Numbered from the stretch's first letter, positions 53,459 through 63,385 are shown. The stretch is DNA of 64,000 nucleotides from Pleurocapsa minor HA4230-MV1 (GCA_019359095.1 JAHHHZ010000035.1:1-64000), one strand, 5' to 3'. Numbers and translations are program-made. The notes: generated by a model from the sequence alone, not told the origin.

Positions 53459-54862
53459 ATGCTGTGTGTTCAAGAACTGCTAAAACTAGAATTATTTCAA
53501 AAGTTAGAACGCGATCGCCTAGACTGGGTTTGCGATCGCGCTACTCAGTTGGAATTGGCTAAGGGTGATACTCTCGTCAAGGAAGGTGATACCCATAAAG
53601 GCTTTTTGATTCTCACCTCTGGCAGCATCGGTATTACTCGCTTCAGTGAAGGGGTGGAAATGCCCATTGGACATCATGATGCACCCGCTTTTTTTGGGGA
53701 AGTCCCAATCATGACAGGGGATCTAGTTCCCGTAACTCTTAGAGCCTTGACTGACTGCCAAGTTCATGAAATTACGCCTGAAGATTTTTTGCAGCTCGTT
53801 CATCAATGTCGTAACTTTGAAAGAACCGTTTTTAGAACAATTCAGCAAAGAGTACAAGGTTTACAGTCATTTATCCAAAATCGCGAAAAAATGGCAGCTT
53901 TGGGAACTTTGGCAGCAGGTTTAGCGCATGAACTTAATAACCCTGCTGCTGCGGTAGTGCGATCGCTCAAGGATCTTGCCCCAGCGATCTTAGAGTTACA
54001 GCGAATGAACCTCATCTATGGACAGCGCAATGTGGACGAAAAGCATATTAGCCAATGGCTCAAGCTTAGAGATGAAGGTTACAATTTTATGGCTCACCAT
54101 GACTGTGATCCTTTGGCAATGATGGATCGCGAGGATGCATTGCAAGATTGGTTAGAAAATTATGGAGTAGCAGAAGCCTGGAAGTTGGCTACACCATTAG
54201 CAGCAGGAAATATTGAGCCACAGTTACTAGAGCCACTGGTAGAATATTGGCGCGATGATCCTACCGAATTAAAGGATATGGGTTTGCGGTGGCTGGCTTT
54301 ATCTTTTGAAGTTATGAGCATGATTCAGTCTGGCTTACGTGGAGCAGAACGAGTTTCCGCACTAGTACAGTCGATGAAATCTTATTCTTATTTAGATCGA
54401 GGTGCTAAACAGCAGGTAGATGTTCATCAGGGGATTGAAGATACACTGCAACTTTTATCCCACAAACTTAAACAGGGAGTAAATATCAAACGCAGTTACG
54501 CTCGCAGTCTACCAAAAATATTGGCTTTTGGCAGCGAATTAAATCAGGTTTGGACTAATCTCATTGATAACAGTATTCAAGCAATGACAGCAAAGGGCAA
54601 CCTAGAAATTATCACCAAGGGAAAAGGCGATCGCATCATGGTCAAAATAATTGATTCAGGAACGGGCATTCCCATTGCAATTCAGTCTCGTATCTTTGAA
54701 CCTTTCTTTACGACTAAACCTGTTGGTGAAGGCTCAGGCTTAGGCTTAGATAACGTTCGACGGATCGTGGAAAATCGTCATCGTGGCTCAATTACCCTGG
54801 AATCCGAACCAGGCAGAACTTGTTTTGCAATCTGTTTACCAGTTAATATCTGTAATTTTTAA
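53459..54862 (+). CDS. cNMP-domain sensor histidine kinase
   Basis: The protein has 467 residues and is soluble. The N-terminal cyclic-nucleotide-binding fold (about 8-125: LELAKGDTLVKEGDTHKGFL, GEVPIMTGD, VPVTLRALTDCQVHEI) has an altered phosphate-binding cassette. HisKA follows with H157 in LAAGLAHELNNPAAAVVRS, a helical spacer, and HATPase (NLIDNSIQAM, DSGTGIPIAI, FEPFFTTKPVGEGSGLGL). This Crp-sensor kinase type is well known in cyanobacteria. A Crp-type regulator starts 64 bases later on the same strand, a likely functional pair. Confidence 0.92.
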   Translation: MLCVQELLKLELFQKLERDRLDWVCDRATQLELAKGDTLVKEGDTHKGFLILTSGSIGITRFSEGVEMPIGHHDAPAFFGEVPIMTGDLVPVTLRALTDCQVHEITPEDFLQLVHQCRNFERTVFRTIQQRVQGLQSFIQNREKMAALGTLAAGLAHELNNPAAAVVRSLKDLAPAILELQRMNLIYGQRNVDEKHISQWLKLRDEGYNFMAHHDCDPLAMMDREDALQDWLENYGVAEAWKLATPLAAGNIEPQLLEPLVEYWRDDPTELKDMGLRWLALSFEVMSMIQSGLRGAERVSALVQSMKSYSYLDRGAKQQVDVHQGIEDTLQLLSHKLKQGVNIKRSYARSLPKILAFGSELNQVWTNLIDNSIQAMTAKGNLEIITKGKGDRIMVKIIDSGTGIPIAIQSRIFEPFFTTKPVGEGSGLGLDNVRRIVENRHRGSITLESEPGRTCFAICLPVNICNF

Positions 54863-54926
54863 TAGGAGCGAAAAAAAGGATAAGAACTATAAACTGAAAG
54901 ATAAGCTAAAACTGCTATTCCCATAA

Positions 54927-55631
54927 ATGTTAGTTAAAGGTTACTCGTCGCTAGCTCAATTACAACAGCTTTCAATTTTTCAAGATTTAGCGATCGCCCA
55001 ATTAAAAAATCTCGTTCGGTGCAGTTACGTTAAAGAATATCAGCAAGATGAAATAATAATGCACGAAGGCGATCGCATCCCCCAACAACTGCATGGTTTA
55101 ATTACAGGAAGACTAGAAATAAAAAAAACTGCCGCTAACGGTAAAGAAACAATCGTGCGCCTGATTCCGCCAGGTGAACTTTTTGCTGCGCCAGCCATTT
55201 TTGGTAACGGAATTTCCCCTGCAACCGTAATTTGTCAAGTAGAGTCGCAAATATTAACTATTGACCGCGAAACTTTATTACAGGTAATTTCTCAGTCGCC
55301 AGAAATTAGCTTGCGAATACTAGAAGTATTTAACCAACGTCTACAACAACTTCACAATACCGTACACGGACTAATTTCCGAACGAGCAATAGTGCGTTTA
55401 GTTAGATTGCTTCAATATTATGGCGATCGCGATGGAACTTATTCTGTAGCCCAAGGCGATCGTTTAAATATTAAACTGCCTTACTATCAAATCGCTCGCA
55501 GTATTGGCATCACCTATGAAGAATGCGTGCGGTTGTTTAAAAAACTGAAGGGAACAGTGATTTATAAAAGAGGCGGAACAATTATTATTCAAGATTGGAA
55601 ACAATTAGCAGCGGCAACTGGCATTATTTAA
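54927..55631 (+). CDS. Crp/Fnr family transcriptional regulator
   Basis: The 234 residues have an N-terminal cNMP-like barrel (about 12-125, EIIMHEGDRIPQQLHGLITG, LIPPGELFAAPAIFGN), a dimer helix, and a winged helix (about 160-225: RLNIKLPYYQIARSIGITYE, CVRLFKKLKG, VIYKRGGTIIIQDW). It follows the cNMP-domain kinase in the same orientation and may be its output or co-sensor. It differs clearly from the other Crp-type protein at 38639-39355. Confidence 0.9.
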   Translation: MLVKGYSSLAQLQQLSIFQDLAIAQLKNLVRCSYVKEYQQDEIIMHEGDRIPQQLHGLITGRLEIKKTAANGKETIVRLIPPGELFAAPAIFGNGISPATVICQVESQILTIDRETLLQVISQSPEISLRILEVFNQRLQQLHNTVHGLISERAIVRLVRLLQYYGDRDGTYSVAQGDRLNIKLPYYQIARSIGITYEECVRLFKKLKGTVIYKRGGTIIIQDWKQLAAATGII

Positions 55632-55738
55632 AGCTTAAAGCGATCGATCCAAACCCCGTCTAGGTTGAAACACATAGTTTTTCTACTTTAGGTTTGAGGT
55701 GAGTGGATGTGGTTTAAACAAAAATTAGCTTGTAATAA

Positions 55739-56188
55739 TTAACTCAAATTGCTCATATTAGGCAGAGTATTTACTGATTCATCTGGAGCTTGAGCTTCAG
55801 TTGAGGGTACTGTCTCAAGATCTCCTGTTAAGGCTTCTTTTTCGTTAATAGGAATGGGTTCAAATGATACTTTAGCTTCTAGCCAGGCAGTAAGTAAATT
55901 TGGTAGATTGCGCTTGAGCCAAAATAAAGCAGCCAGACGCGCAACAGGTTTGATATAACCTACCAGTACTTTCATAATCTTATTTAGTGGTGGGTTGTGC
56001 AACTTTTTGTTGGCATAGTTAATTGAACCCACATCAATTAGACTATCGATGATCAGTTTTAAAGCTACTTCTTCTCGTTCGACAATCTGCTGCAACAGCA
56101 AGGTAACATCACGCATCCGCTCTTGCTTTTTTAATTCTTCAGCAGCAATTGGTTTAGCGTTGAGAGATTCGTCTGAATATGTCAGCAT
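55739..56188 (-). CDS. hypothetical protein of cyanobacterial type, 149 residues
   Basis: The protein is helical in the first two thirds: VTLLLQQIVEREEVALKLII, DVGSINYANKKL, VLVGYIKPVARLAALFWLKR. A low-complexity acidic tail follows (SFEPIPINEKEALTGDLETV; APDESVNTLPNM). It has no signal peptide. It resembles conserved cyanobacterial proteins with no assigned role. It is convergent with the Crp-type gene. Confidence 0.65.
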   Translation of the reverse strand: MLTYSDESLNAKPIAAEELKKQERMRDVTLLLQQIVEREEVALKLIIDSLIDVGSINYANKKLHNPPLNKIMKVLVGYIKPVARLAALFWLKRNLPNLLTAWLEAKVSFEPIPINEKEALTGDLETVPSTEAQAPDESVNTLPNMSNLS

Positions 56189-56396
56189 ATAAAATACTAC
56201 TATTTAATTTACTAAATCTAAGATTTAAAGTTATTCTTCATTTTAGGTCTCTTTCCTCTGTCACACTGTCAGAGTAAATACAAGAACAAGAGCCAAATGT
56301 GCTAAACAAGCTAGAGCAACACATTATTTCGGCAATTAGAACCCTACGCAAAAAGGTTAGGATATTTAAACACAACTACTTAAATATTACAAAATT

Positions 56397-56432
56397 TCCT
56401 ATTTCCTACTTCCTATTTCTTACTTCCTATTG
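56397..56432. repeat. heptamer tandem repeat (TTTCCTA)n
   Basis: TTTCCTA/CTTCCTA units lie just past the end of the NRPS gene. They are preceded by CCCTACGCAAAAAGGTTAGG at about 56343-56362, which resembles the right end of the MITE-like element at 48550-48585. Confidence 0.75.
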
Positions 56433-56440
56433 CCTGTGCG

Positions 56441-59400
56441 CTAATTCTGTCTCAATTTAACTTGTCTAATTTTAGCTGACTCATCGCACTGAGGTTGCTC
56501 TGTAAAATTTGCCAGAATAGGTTTCAGTTTTTCTGCCAGTATCTGAGAGTTTTCTGACTTAAGTAACAAGCTTGTATGACTGCCAGGAACTTCATCAACA
56601 TCAATTCCTCCCAATGCGAATCCTTGCCAACCGCCATAAGGATCAAAATAACCATAAGCCTGTCTAACCCGAGCGCGGAAAAGAGTTAATTTTCCCTCGT
56701 AAACAGTTGGTGTATATCGTTGATTTGCTTGAAAGTTAATATTTTGAATCTGTGAAATCAGCTTTTGCTCTGGCGAACTGAGCAAATTGGTTAGTTTCAA
56801 ATATTTCTGTTGCCAAGACCAAGGTATTTTAGATTGTAAAATATATTCAAATCGATCTGTAAAATAGGTCAATTTTTCTTTAAATGATAATTCGCTCAAA
56901 TTATTAAGGTGAATTGATAAGCGTTGTGGAAATGTCGATTTATCGCAACCGTTAGGCCCAAAACAATCAAATAACGCCAGAACAGCTACGGTTTGTCCTT
57001 GTCGTGACAGTTGCTGTGCCATTTCAAAAGCTACAAAACCCCCAAAAGAGTATCCTGCCAGAAAATACGGGCCTTGTGGTTGAATTAGTTTAATTTCTTC
57101 CAGATAACTACTAGCCATTTCTTCAATTGAAGTTAATGGTGTTTGTTTACCGTCTAAACCTCTTGCCTGTAAACCATAAATGGGTCGTTCTGTTCCTAAC
57201 GCTGCTGCTAACGTTTGGTAACCCAAAACATTTCCCCCAACAGCATGGATACAAAATAAAGGAGACTGATTGCCGTGGGGTTGAATACTAACCAAAGAAG
57301 ACCAAGAAGCTGACCATCCTCGCTCTAGCATCAAGTGTGCTAATTGAGCAATCGTCGGTGCTTGAAAAAGAGTTGCTAACGGTAAATTTTTACCAAAAGT
57401 GCTTTGAATTTGCTCGAATAAGCGTAATGCTAATAAAGAATTACCCCCCAGCTCGAAAAAGTTATCATCTCTACCAATTGGTTTAACATTTAAAATTCGC
57501 GACCAAATCTGACTTAACTGCCATTCCAATCGATCTTGGGGTGGGAGAAAATCGTTTTCTGTTTCTGGCTGATTTATTGGTAGTTTGAGTAGCGCTTGAC
57601 GGTTTACTTTACCATTGGGAGTTAAAGGTAAGGCATCTAAAAAAACAAATGCCGTAGGAACTGCATAGTCAGGTAATCTAGTTTTAAGAAAGTCGCGTAA
57701 TTGCCTACTCGTGATTGATTTTGATTTTAAGGTGCAGTAAGCTACTATGCTTGTCTGCTCAAAATTATTAGGAGCGATCGCCACTAAGGTTTCTTTGATT
57801 TCTGGATATTGTAGTAAAGTGGCTTCGATTTCTCCCAGTTCGACTCGAACACCGCGAATTTTCACTTGATTGTCAATACGTCCCAAAAATTCAATGTTGC
57901 CATCTTCAAGATAGCGACCTAAATCTCCAGTTTTATACAGACGAGCGGTTGCTGAACTACTAAAAGGATCGCGAATGAATTTACTAGCGGTTAATTCCTG
58001 CCGATGCAAATAACCTCTGGCTACACCAACTCCACCAATATAAAGTTCTCCTATAGCTCCAATCGGCAATAATTGTAATTCTTGGTCGAGGATATAAAAA
58101 GCTTGATTATTGAGAGGACGACCATAAGGAATCGTTTTAGCGGAGTCAGTTAAGTTCTGGATCGGATAGTAGATCGACCAAATTGATGCCTCTGTTGCGC
58201 CTCCTAAACTAATGATTTGTAGTTCTGGGTTGAGGGTTTGCAGCTGAAATACTAAGTTAGGACTAATGCGATCGCCACTCAGTAAAATTAAACGTAGAGA
58301 TTGGGGTAATGTTTGCTTATTAGTCACGATATAGTCGATCAGCAGCTCCATTAAAGCGGGGGCTGAATTCCAAATAGTAACTTTTGATTGGACGATTAAT
58401 TCTAGCCAATGTTCAGGATTAGGACAGTTTTCAGGTTGAGGAATGATCACCCTACCTCCAGATCCCAAAACTCCAAAAATATCGTAAACAGATAGATCGA
58501 AGCTTAAGGAAGATACGGCTAAAATGCGGTCTTGAGAGTTGACTTTAAAGCGCTGTTCGATGTCACATAAGGTATTGACCACACTATGATGTTCGATCTC
58601 GACTCCTTTGGGATTACCCGTTGAGCCAGAAGTGTAGATCGCATAAGCTAAATTATGGCTATTAACATTGTTAACAAGATTATTATTACTCGCTGCAATA
58701 TTTTGCCAGTCTCGATCTAAACAAACTATCTTGGCTGAAGTATTTGGTATGCGGTCATCTAATTTGCCTTGAGTTAACAGGATCTCGACACCCGCATCTT
58801 CTAATAGATAGGTTAGCCTAGCGCTCGGATAATTGGGGTCTAGAGGTAAATAAGCGCCACCTGCTTTGAGAATGGCAAATAGAGCGACAATCATTTCTAA
58901 GGAGCGATCGAGACATACACCAACTAAAGTTTCGGCTCTAACTCCTAAACTTTGAAGATAACGTGCCAATTGATTGGCTTTTTGCTCTAATTCTCCATAG
59001 GTTAAATACTCGCCTTGGCAAACAAGAGCCACTGCTTGCGGATTTTCGGCTGCTTTTGCTTCAAATAGTTGATGGAGACATAGCTCCTGCGGATAATTAC
59101 TATCGGTATAGTTCCACTCGCCTAGGATTTTCTGACGCTCACCAGCAGATATTAAAGGCAGTTGAGAAACGGGACACTGGGAATTGCTTGCAATTGCTTC
59201 TAATAAGATTGTCCATTGCTCAATCATCGTCTCAATGGTTTGAGCTGAAAATACCTCGGTGTTATAAGACCAAAAGTACTCTGCTTGTTGTCGATCGATA
59301 ATTAAAGTGAGATGACTGGAGGCTAAATTTGCTTGGAGTAGAGAATTTTGCCCTATTTGAGTTACAGCAACTGAAAAATTAGTTTGTCGAGCAGCTAATT

Positions 59401-60769
59401 TGGGATATCTAGTCATAACATCGCTTACATAAGTTTGATGTTGGTGGTTGAGCCTAAGTCTCTCAGTTACTGTTTTTAAGACGCTAGTAAAATTTTGTTC
59501 GAGTTCAAGTTTTAAATTGCAGGGTACATATCGAGCGAACCAGGGATCTTGAGTAGGTCGCTCAAATCCGAAACTGATGCGCTTATTGTTACTTAAACGT
59601 GCTAGATAAATCGCGAAGGCGGCAATAGTAACTTCTAGAGAGTCTCGAAGTAAATTAGTAACTGTTGAGCTTAGAGGTAATTTAACTTGTCGATAGTTAT
59701 TGCAACTTACTGAAGCTACTGGTATTTGCTCAAAAGGTAAACTTAATTGTCGGCACTTAGATAATTGTTTAAGCCAATAAGTTTCCGATGGTGCAATTTC
59801 ACTGGCAAGTTTAACTACTTCAGCAATTGATTTGGTGTCAATTTCTGGTAGCTTTTGTCCAACCTGCAATTGATAATCAGCAACTAATTCAGCAATTGAA
59901 ATAGTTTTATTTTGTTGGCTAACAATAGTTTCTAGGGCAATATTATGACTACCTGTAGCCACAATTAATTGTTGATTGGTAATCCCAACTATTGTTCCAG
60001 GCGATTGTGAAGATAAAGCTGTTAGCACTTTAACTTTAGTCACAATTACATAGTCTAGACCTGAATTTAAGTTTAATAATAGTTTTGCTGTAGCTAAAGG
60101 ATTGGGGTAATTACCAAAATCCAAACCTCTAACTAAATTATCAATTACTATCGCTGAACCATTAAAATCAATTATGCCCAGTGCTAGAGGTTTTTGATAT
60201 CGGGCGCAATAACTACGCTGTTGTAAATCTTGAGACTTAGTAGTTGTTTTTTTAGTTGCTAATTCTTCGATCAATTCCTGAAAAGAAACAATCGCCGCCT
60301 GATAACATTTTGCATTAAGAGTTAAAGCAGTTTCTGTAGGTTCAAGCTCTATTTTTACTTGCTTAAATATTTTTCCTGTATCTACCTCTAGATTCATTTC
60401 ATGCCAGGAGATACCATGCTGCTTTTCACCATTAATAATTGCTAAGGAAGTCGCATTTACTCCAGCATAAGTTGGCAATAGTGCATCATGATAGTTGATC
60501 GCTGTATCAGCCAGTTCTAAAACTTCTTGATTTAAGATAGTGTGATTGACAATACTAAATATATAGTTGCATCGCAGAGTAAATATTTGTTTGAATTGCC
60601 GAAGATTTTTAAAATAAAGAAGATTATGGTTTTTTGCCCAAAGAGCGATCGCTTTACTAGGAGAAATGATTGCTTTAATTTGATGATGATTACGAATTAG
60701 TATTTCGGCACATTCGATTAATAAATTTCCTTCTCCAATTAGTATGCAATTAAATGAAAACTTCTTCAT
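56441..60769 (-). CDS. one-module NRPS: formyltransferase - C half - A(Cys) - PCP - TE
   Basis: The protein has 1442 residues. Residues about 5-300 form a formyltransferase with its triad intact: N92, H94 in INYHDALLPTYAG and D130 in LEVDTGKIF. Residues about 318-545 resemble the C-terminal half of a condensation domain (ETYWLKQLSKCRQLSLP), without HHxxxDG. Residues about 565-1060 form a complete adenylation domain (YTSGSTGNPKG, YKTGDLGRY, NGKVNRQ). Its specificity positions read D758 L759 Y762 N801 L829 S831 L855 I863 W864 K1054, which I recall as the cysteine code. A carrier domain follows (FFELGGNSLLALRLF, Ser1111) and then a thioesterase (GYSFGGFVA, S1241; GSHTSLL). The product may be an N-formyl-Cys-derived molecule (inference). 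No other biosynthesis gene is adjacent. Confidence 0.9.
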   Translation of the reverse strand: MKKFSFNCILIGEGNLLIECAEILIRNHHQIKAIISPSKAIALWAKNHNLLYFKNLRQFKQIFTLRCNYIFSIVNHTILNQEVLELADTAINYHDALLPTYAGVNATSLAIINGEKQHGISWHEMNLEVDTGKIFKQVKIELEPTETALTLNAKCYQAAIVSFQELIEELATKKTTTKSQDLQQRSYCARYQKPLALGIIDFNGSAIVIDNLVRGLDFGNYPNPLATAKLLLNLNSGLDYVIVTKVKVLTALSSQSPGTIVGITNQQLIVATGSHNIALETIVSQQNKTISIAELVADYQLQVGQKLPEIDTKSIAEVVKLASEIAPSETYWLKQLSKCRQLSLPFEQIPVASVSCNNYRQVKLPLSSTVTNLLRDSLEVTIAAFAIYLARLSNNKRISFGFERPTQDPWFARYVPCNLKLELEQNFTSVLKTVTERLRLNHQHQTYVSDVMTRYPKLAARQTNFSVAVTQIGQNSLLQANLASSHLTLIIDRQQAEYFWSYNTEVFSAQTIETMIEQWTILLEAIASNSQCPVSQLPLISAGERQKILGEWNYTDSNYPQELCLHQLFEAKAAENPQAVALVCQGEYLTYGELEQKANQLARYLQSLGVRAETLVGVCLDRSLEMIVALFAILKAGGAYLPLDPNYPSARLTYLLEDAGVEILLTQGKLDDRIPNTSAKIVCLDRDWQNIAASNNNLVNNVNSHNLAYAIYTSGSTGNPKGVEIEHHSVVNTLCDIEQRFKVNSQDRILAVSSLSFDLSVYDIFGVLGSGGRVIIPQPENCPNPEHWLELIVQSKVTIWNSAPALMELLIDYIVTNKQTLPQSLRLILLSGDRISPNLVFQLQTLNPELQIISLGGATEASIWSIYYPIQNLTDSAKTIPYGRPLNNQAFYILDQELQLLPIGAIGELYIGGVGVARGYLHRQELTASKFIRDPFSSSATARLYKTGDLGRYLEDGNIEFLGRIDNQVKIRGVRVELGEIEATLLQYPEIKETLVAIAPNNFEQTSIVAYCTLKSKSITSRQLRDFLKTRLPDYAVPTAFVFLDALPLTPNGKVNRQALLKLPINQPETENDFLPPQDRLEWQLSQIWSRILNVKPIGRDDNFFELGGNSLLALRLFEQIQSTFGKNLPLATLFQAPTIAQLAHLMLERGWSASWSSLVSIQPHGNQSPLFCIHAVGGNVLGYQTLAAALGTERPIYGLQARGLDGKQTPLTSIEEMASSYLEEIKLIQPQGPYFLAGYSFGGFVAFEMAQQLSRQGQTVAVLALFDCFGPNGCDKSTFPQRLSIHLNNLSELSFKEKLTYFTDRFEYILQSKIPWSWQQKYLKLTNLLSSPEQKLISQIQNINFQANQRYTPTVYEGKLTLFRARVRQAYGYFDPYGGWQGFALGGIDVDEVPGSHTSLLLKSENSQILAEKLKPILANFTEQPQCDESAKIRQVKLRQN

Positions 60770-61294
60770 ATATTTTCTTAGCTAATCTTTTAATTTTCAT
60801 AAATTGATTAATCTATTAAACGGCACGACAAACTAGCAATTAGCACGCTTAAAATAACTAATCACAAAAACGTTTTATATTTATCGAAAACTAAGTAACA
60901 ATAAGGTTAGGATACTATTTTGATTTAATTATGCTTAATTTTTATATTTTCTAAATTAATTTTCAACTCAGATATTATCACATTAATATACTAAGTATAT
61001 TTTCTCATATTATTTTTATTTTTTATTTTCTCTTCATCGTATCTTTATGTCTAGGTATTTTGTGTGATTGCTTTTTCTCGTTACTTGCAGTGTTTTAAAA
61101 GCATGAAAAGCCTGAATCAAAGTAATTTGAGCTTACATATTCAGTTAATTTTTAATAAGCTTGTACGCATTTAAATTGTGTATTATGAGCTTAAACAATA
61201 AATCATTAAACTCTCTCCCTATCTCCCTATCTCCCTATCTCCCCGTCACCCCTTCAATCTCAATCAACAAATTAAATACCTGACAGCTTATGTT
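60770..61294. other. AT-rich spacer upstream of the NRPS gene
   Basis: There is no gene. Very AT-rich leader DNA probably contains the NRPS promoter. AAGGTTAGGATAC near 60903-60915 recalls the dispersed-repeat end. An 8-base-period run (CTCCCTAT)n lies at 61213-61246 before the DUF1400 gene end. Confidence 0.5.
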
Positions 61295-61846
61295 TCAGGG
61301 CATTTTAATGTATTGACTTGTCCCTTCGACAAACTGAGCAAAATTTTCTTGCAGTCTGACGAAAATCTTACCGTTGACGTATACATCTTGGGTTGGGTAA
61401 TTTTCTAATAATTCCAGCAAAGAAACCAAATTATTATCGCTAGCCGAAGCGATCAATGCTCCCCGCAAAGCCGTTAAGTTGGCTATTTCGGTTTTAGAAC
61501 TTACTACATTCTCAGTCTGGGATAAGATATATTCTCCTGGCGCTGTATTAAGCAAATCGGAGATTAGTTTATTGTTGGCAGGAAATTCTTGTTTTAAAAT
61601 CCAGCGAATCACAAATGGGTTCTGTTTGCCATGTTTTAATAAAGTATCTAATGCGGGGGAAACTTCGCCTGTATCGGCAAAATCCTGCAATTCTGTGATC
61701 GAAATTGATTGGGTTAATCCACCATAGGTAAAAATCACTTTTTCTGAACTTGAAGCTTGCCTAGGGGTCAAAGAAATTGCTATTCCTGCACTAATAAAAG
61801 CGATCGCAGTTTGTCTAAACCACTTAAATAATGTGCTTTTGCTCAT
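61295..61846 (-). CDS. DUF1400 domain protein, exported
   Basis: The protein has 183 residues. An N-terminal signal (about 1-33, TAIAFISAGIAISLTPRQAS) precedes a DUF1400 domain: EKVIFTYGGLTQSISITELQ, DFADTGEVSPALDTLLKHGK. DUF1400 normally heads a larger alpha/beta hydrolase in cyanobacteria. Here only the cap-type domain is present, so the protein is a short stand-alone version. Its function is unknown. Confidence 0.85.
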   Translation of the reverse strand: MSKSTLFKWFRQTAIAFISAGIAISLTPRQASSSEKVIFTYGGLTQSISITELQDFADTGEVSPALDTLLKHGKQNPFVIRWILKQEFPANNKLISDLLNTAPGEYILSQTENVVSSKTEIANLTALRGALIASASDNNLVSLLELLENYPTQDVYVNGKIFVRLQENFAQFVEGTSQYIKMP

Positions 61847-62004
61847 TTGCTTGTCTCCTAAAGTTAAATATTATTTTTATTCTAAAATTTAAAATATGTT
61901 TCATTTATCTAAATGATGCTGTTATTCACTGTGATCTAACTTAAATATTGATTTTTTATTCAACTAAATGGTAATATAGTACTAGTTGAATTGCAGGTTT
62001 ACTG

Positions 62005-62271
62005 ATGAACAAGTACTACATTCTTAATTTAGATCCTCAAGCAACTCATGAGTGGGATCGTTGTGTATTAAGAAATCCGATGACAGGAGCTAGACCAGAT
62101 TTGAATGCGGAAGTAGCCAAAGCTATTGATGCTGAAGCTGGCGCGTATTTAATTAAAGTCAACCTAGAGATTGAAATTCTCGACCAGAGCATAACCCCAG
62201 GCGGTAATACAGTCGAGTTACCTGCGGTCAAAAATGCTACTATCATTGCCAAGCATAGATTAGCCAGTTAA
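62005..62271 (+). CDS. hypothetical protein, 88 residues
   Basis: The start MNKYYILNLDPQATHEWDRC is followed by PMTGARPDLNAEVAKAIDAE, the strand-rich KVNLEIEILDQSITPGG and ATIIAKHRLAS. It is small and soluble, with no recognised domain. Good composition and a GTTTACTGATG context support expression. It lies between divergent and convergent neighbours. Confidence 0.6.
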   Translation: MNKYYILNLDPQATHEWDRCVLRNPMTGARPDLNAEVAKAIDAEAGAYLIKVNLEIEILDQSITPGGNTVELPAVKNATIIAKHRLAS

Positions 62272-62301
62272 TTGCTTTGAGTTAAAAACAAAGGACGGGA
62301 A

Positions 62302-63255
62302 TTAGAGAATTGACATTTCGCCAACTGTTTCTAAGCGTGTAAAGCTGCTTAACTGAACAAAGCTATCGCAAAGCATTTCGGAGATGGCAGGAGTAATCCA
62401 ACCCATTTGCTTCAAAAGATGAATTGCGGTGGCATACTTAGCTCGCCTAGCGCCATCCTTAACTTTGATTGCCAGTCCCATTCCTTCCCCGACACGACCA
62501 ATACACTGAATTCCCTCTGCTCCAGACTTGCTAACCAGCTCGCCTTCGCTCAGACGCATCAGTTCGGTATCAAACGCTCCTTCGCCCGCAATCATACGGG
62601 GATAATAAGTCATGGCTCGAGTAATTCTTTCCAAGTCTAAATTTGTCCCTGCTGCCAACTGAGCATAAAGATGCGCCATCTGCTGTAGCTGCATTTGATA
62701 GGTGGGCATTCCGCAGTCATCCTGAGCGCCAAGCAATTCTGCTCCTGGCATTCCTAGTAACTCAGAAATTTTGCTGAGAATTAGCTGCTGTATTGGATGA
62801 GAATGCTTCGTATAATTGTGGAGGGGCAGATCCAAATTTTGGCAGACTGCTAAAGCTCCCGCATGTTTACCAGAGCAATTGTGTTCCAAGGGATTGTTGC
62901 TTCCAGCAGGAATCGGGCATTCTAGGGCTAGGGGGTCAACATCCGCACGCCATAAAATGTTGAATGCTTGTCGAGCATGTTCAATTTTTCCTTGATGAGA
63001 GCTACAGATAATCGCTAAATCGCGATCGCTCAAGCCATATTTTTGTAGTGTTCCTGTCGTGGTTACAGCCAAAGCTTGGAAAGGTTTTAATGCCGAGCGA
63101 ATAAAGGCAGATGATTCAGAGCTACCTGCAACTAACAATACTCGTCCCTTAGTGTCACAAACTGTCGCTTCTACATGATGAGAAGACTCTAAAATTCCTT
63201 CTCTGAGCAAATGTACTTCGAGCCAAGGTGTCTGGGTTCTTTTTCCCCTAGTCAT
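62302..63255 (-). CDS. L-asparaginase II-type enzyme
   Basis: The 317 residues match the bacterial asparaginase family typified by Rhizobium etli AnsA (not the E. coli type). They show EVHLLREGILESSHHVEATV, SSESSAFIRSALKPFQALAV, CSSHQGKIEH, the active-site LEHNCSGKHAGALAVCQ, and QDDCGMPTYQMQLQQMAHLY with the essential Cys-Gly. The likely reaction is hydrolysis of L-asparagine to aspartate and ammonia. It is followed on the same strand, in order of transcription, by no further gene in range. The CGLD27 and rsfS genes lie upstream. Confidence 0.9.
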   Translation of the reverse strand: MTRGKRTQTPWLEVHLLREGILESSHHVEATVCDTKGRVLLVAGSSESSAFIRSALKPFQALAVTTTGTLQKYGLSDRDLAIICSSHQGKIEHARQAFNILWRADVDPLALECPIPAGSNNPLEHNCSGKHAGALAVCQNLDLPLHNYTKHSHPIQQLILSKISELLGMPGAELLGAQDDCGMPTYQMQLQQMAHLYAQLAAGTNLDLERITRAMTYYPRMIAGEGAFDTELMRLSEGELVSKSGAEGIQCIGRVGEGMGLAIKVKDGARRAKYATAIHLLKQMGWITPAISEMLCDSFVQLSSFTRLETVGEMSIL

Positions 63256-63300
63256 GCAATCTTAAATAATGGGTAATTAGTATTCTAGTATGCTTGATGT

Positions 63301-63328
63301 AGATTAGTTAGATTAGTTAGATTAGTTG
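63301..63328. repeat. nonamer tandem repeat (GATTAGTTA)n
   Basis: Three copies of GATTAGTTA lie between the asparaginase and CGLD27-like genes. This is one of the few arrays here with a period other than seven. Confidence 0.8.
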
Positions 63329-63385
63329 CCTTCAATTTGTTTTGCTTAAGGCGAAATAACATTTTGATTGAGAGTTATCAAAATA

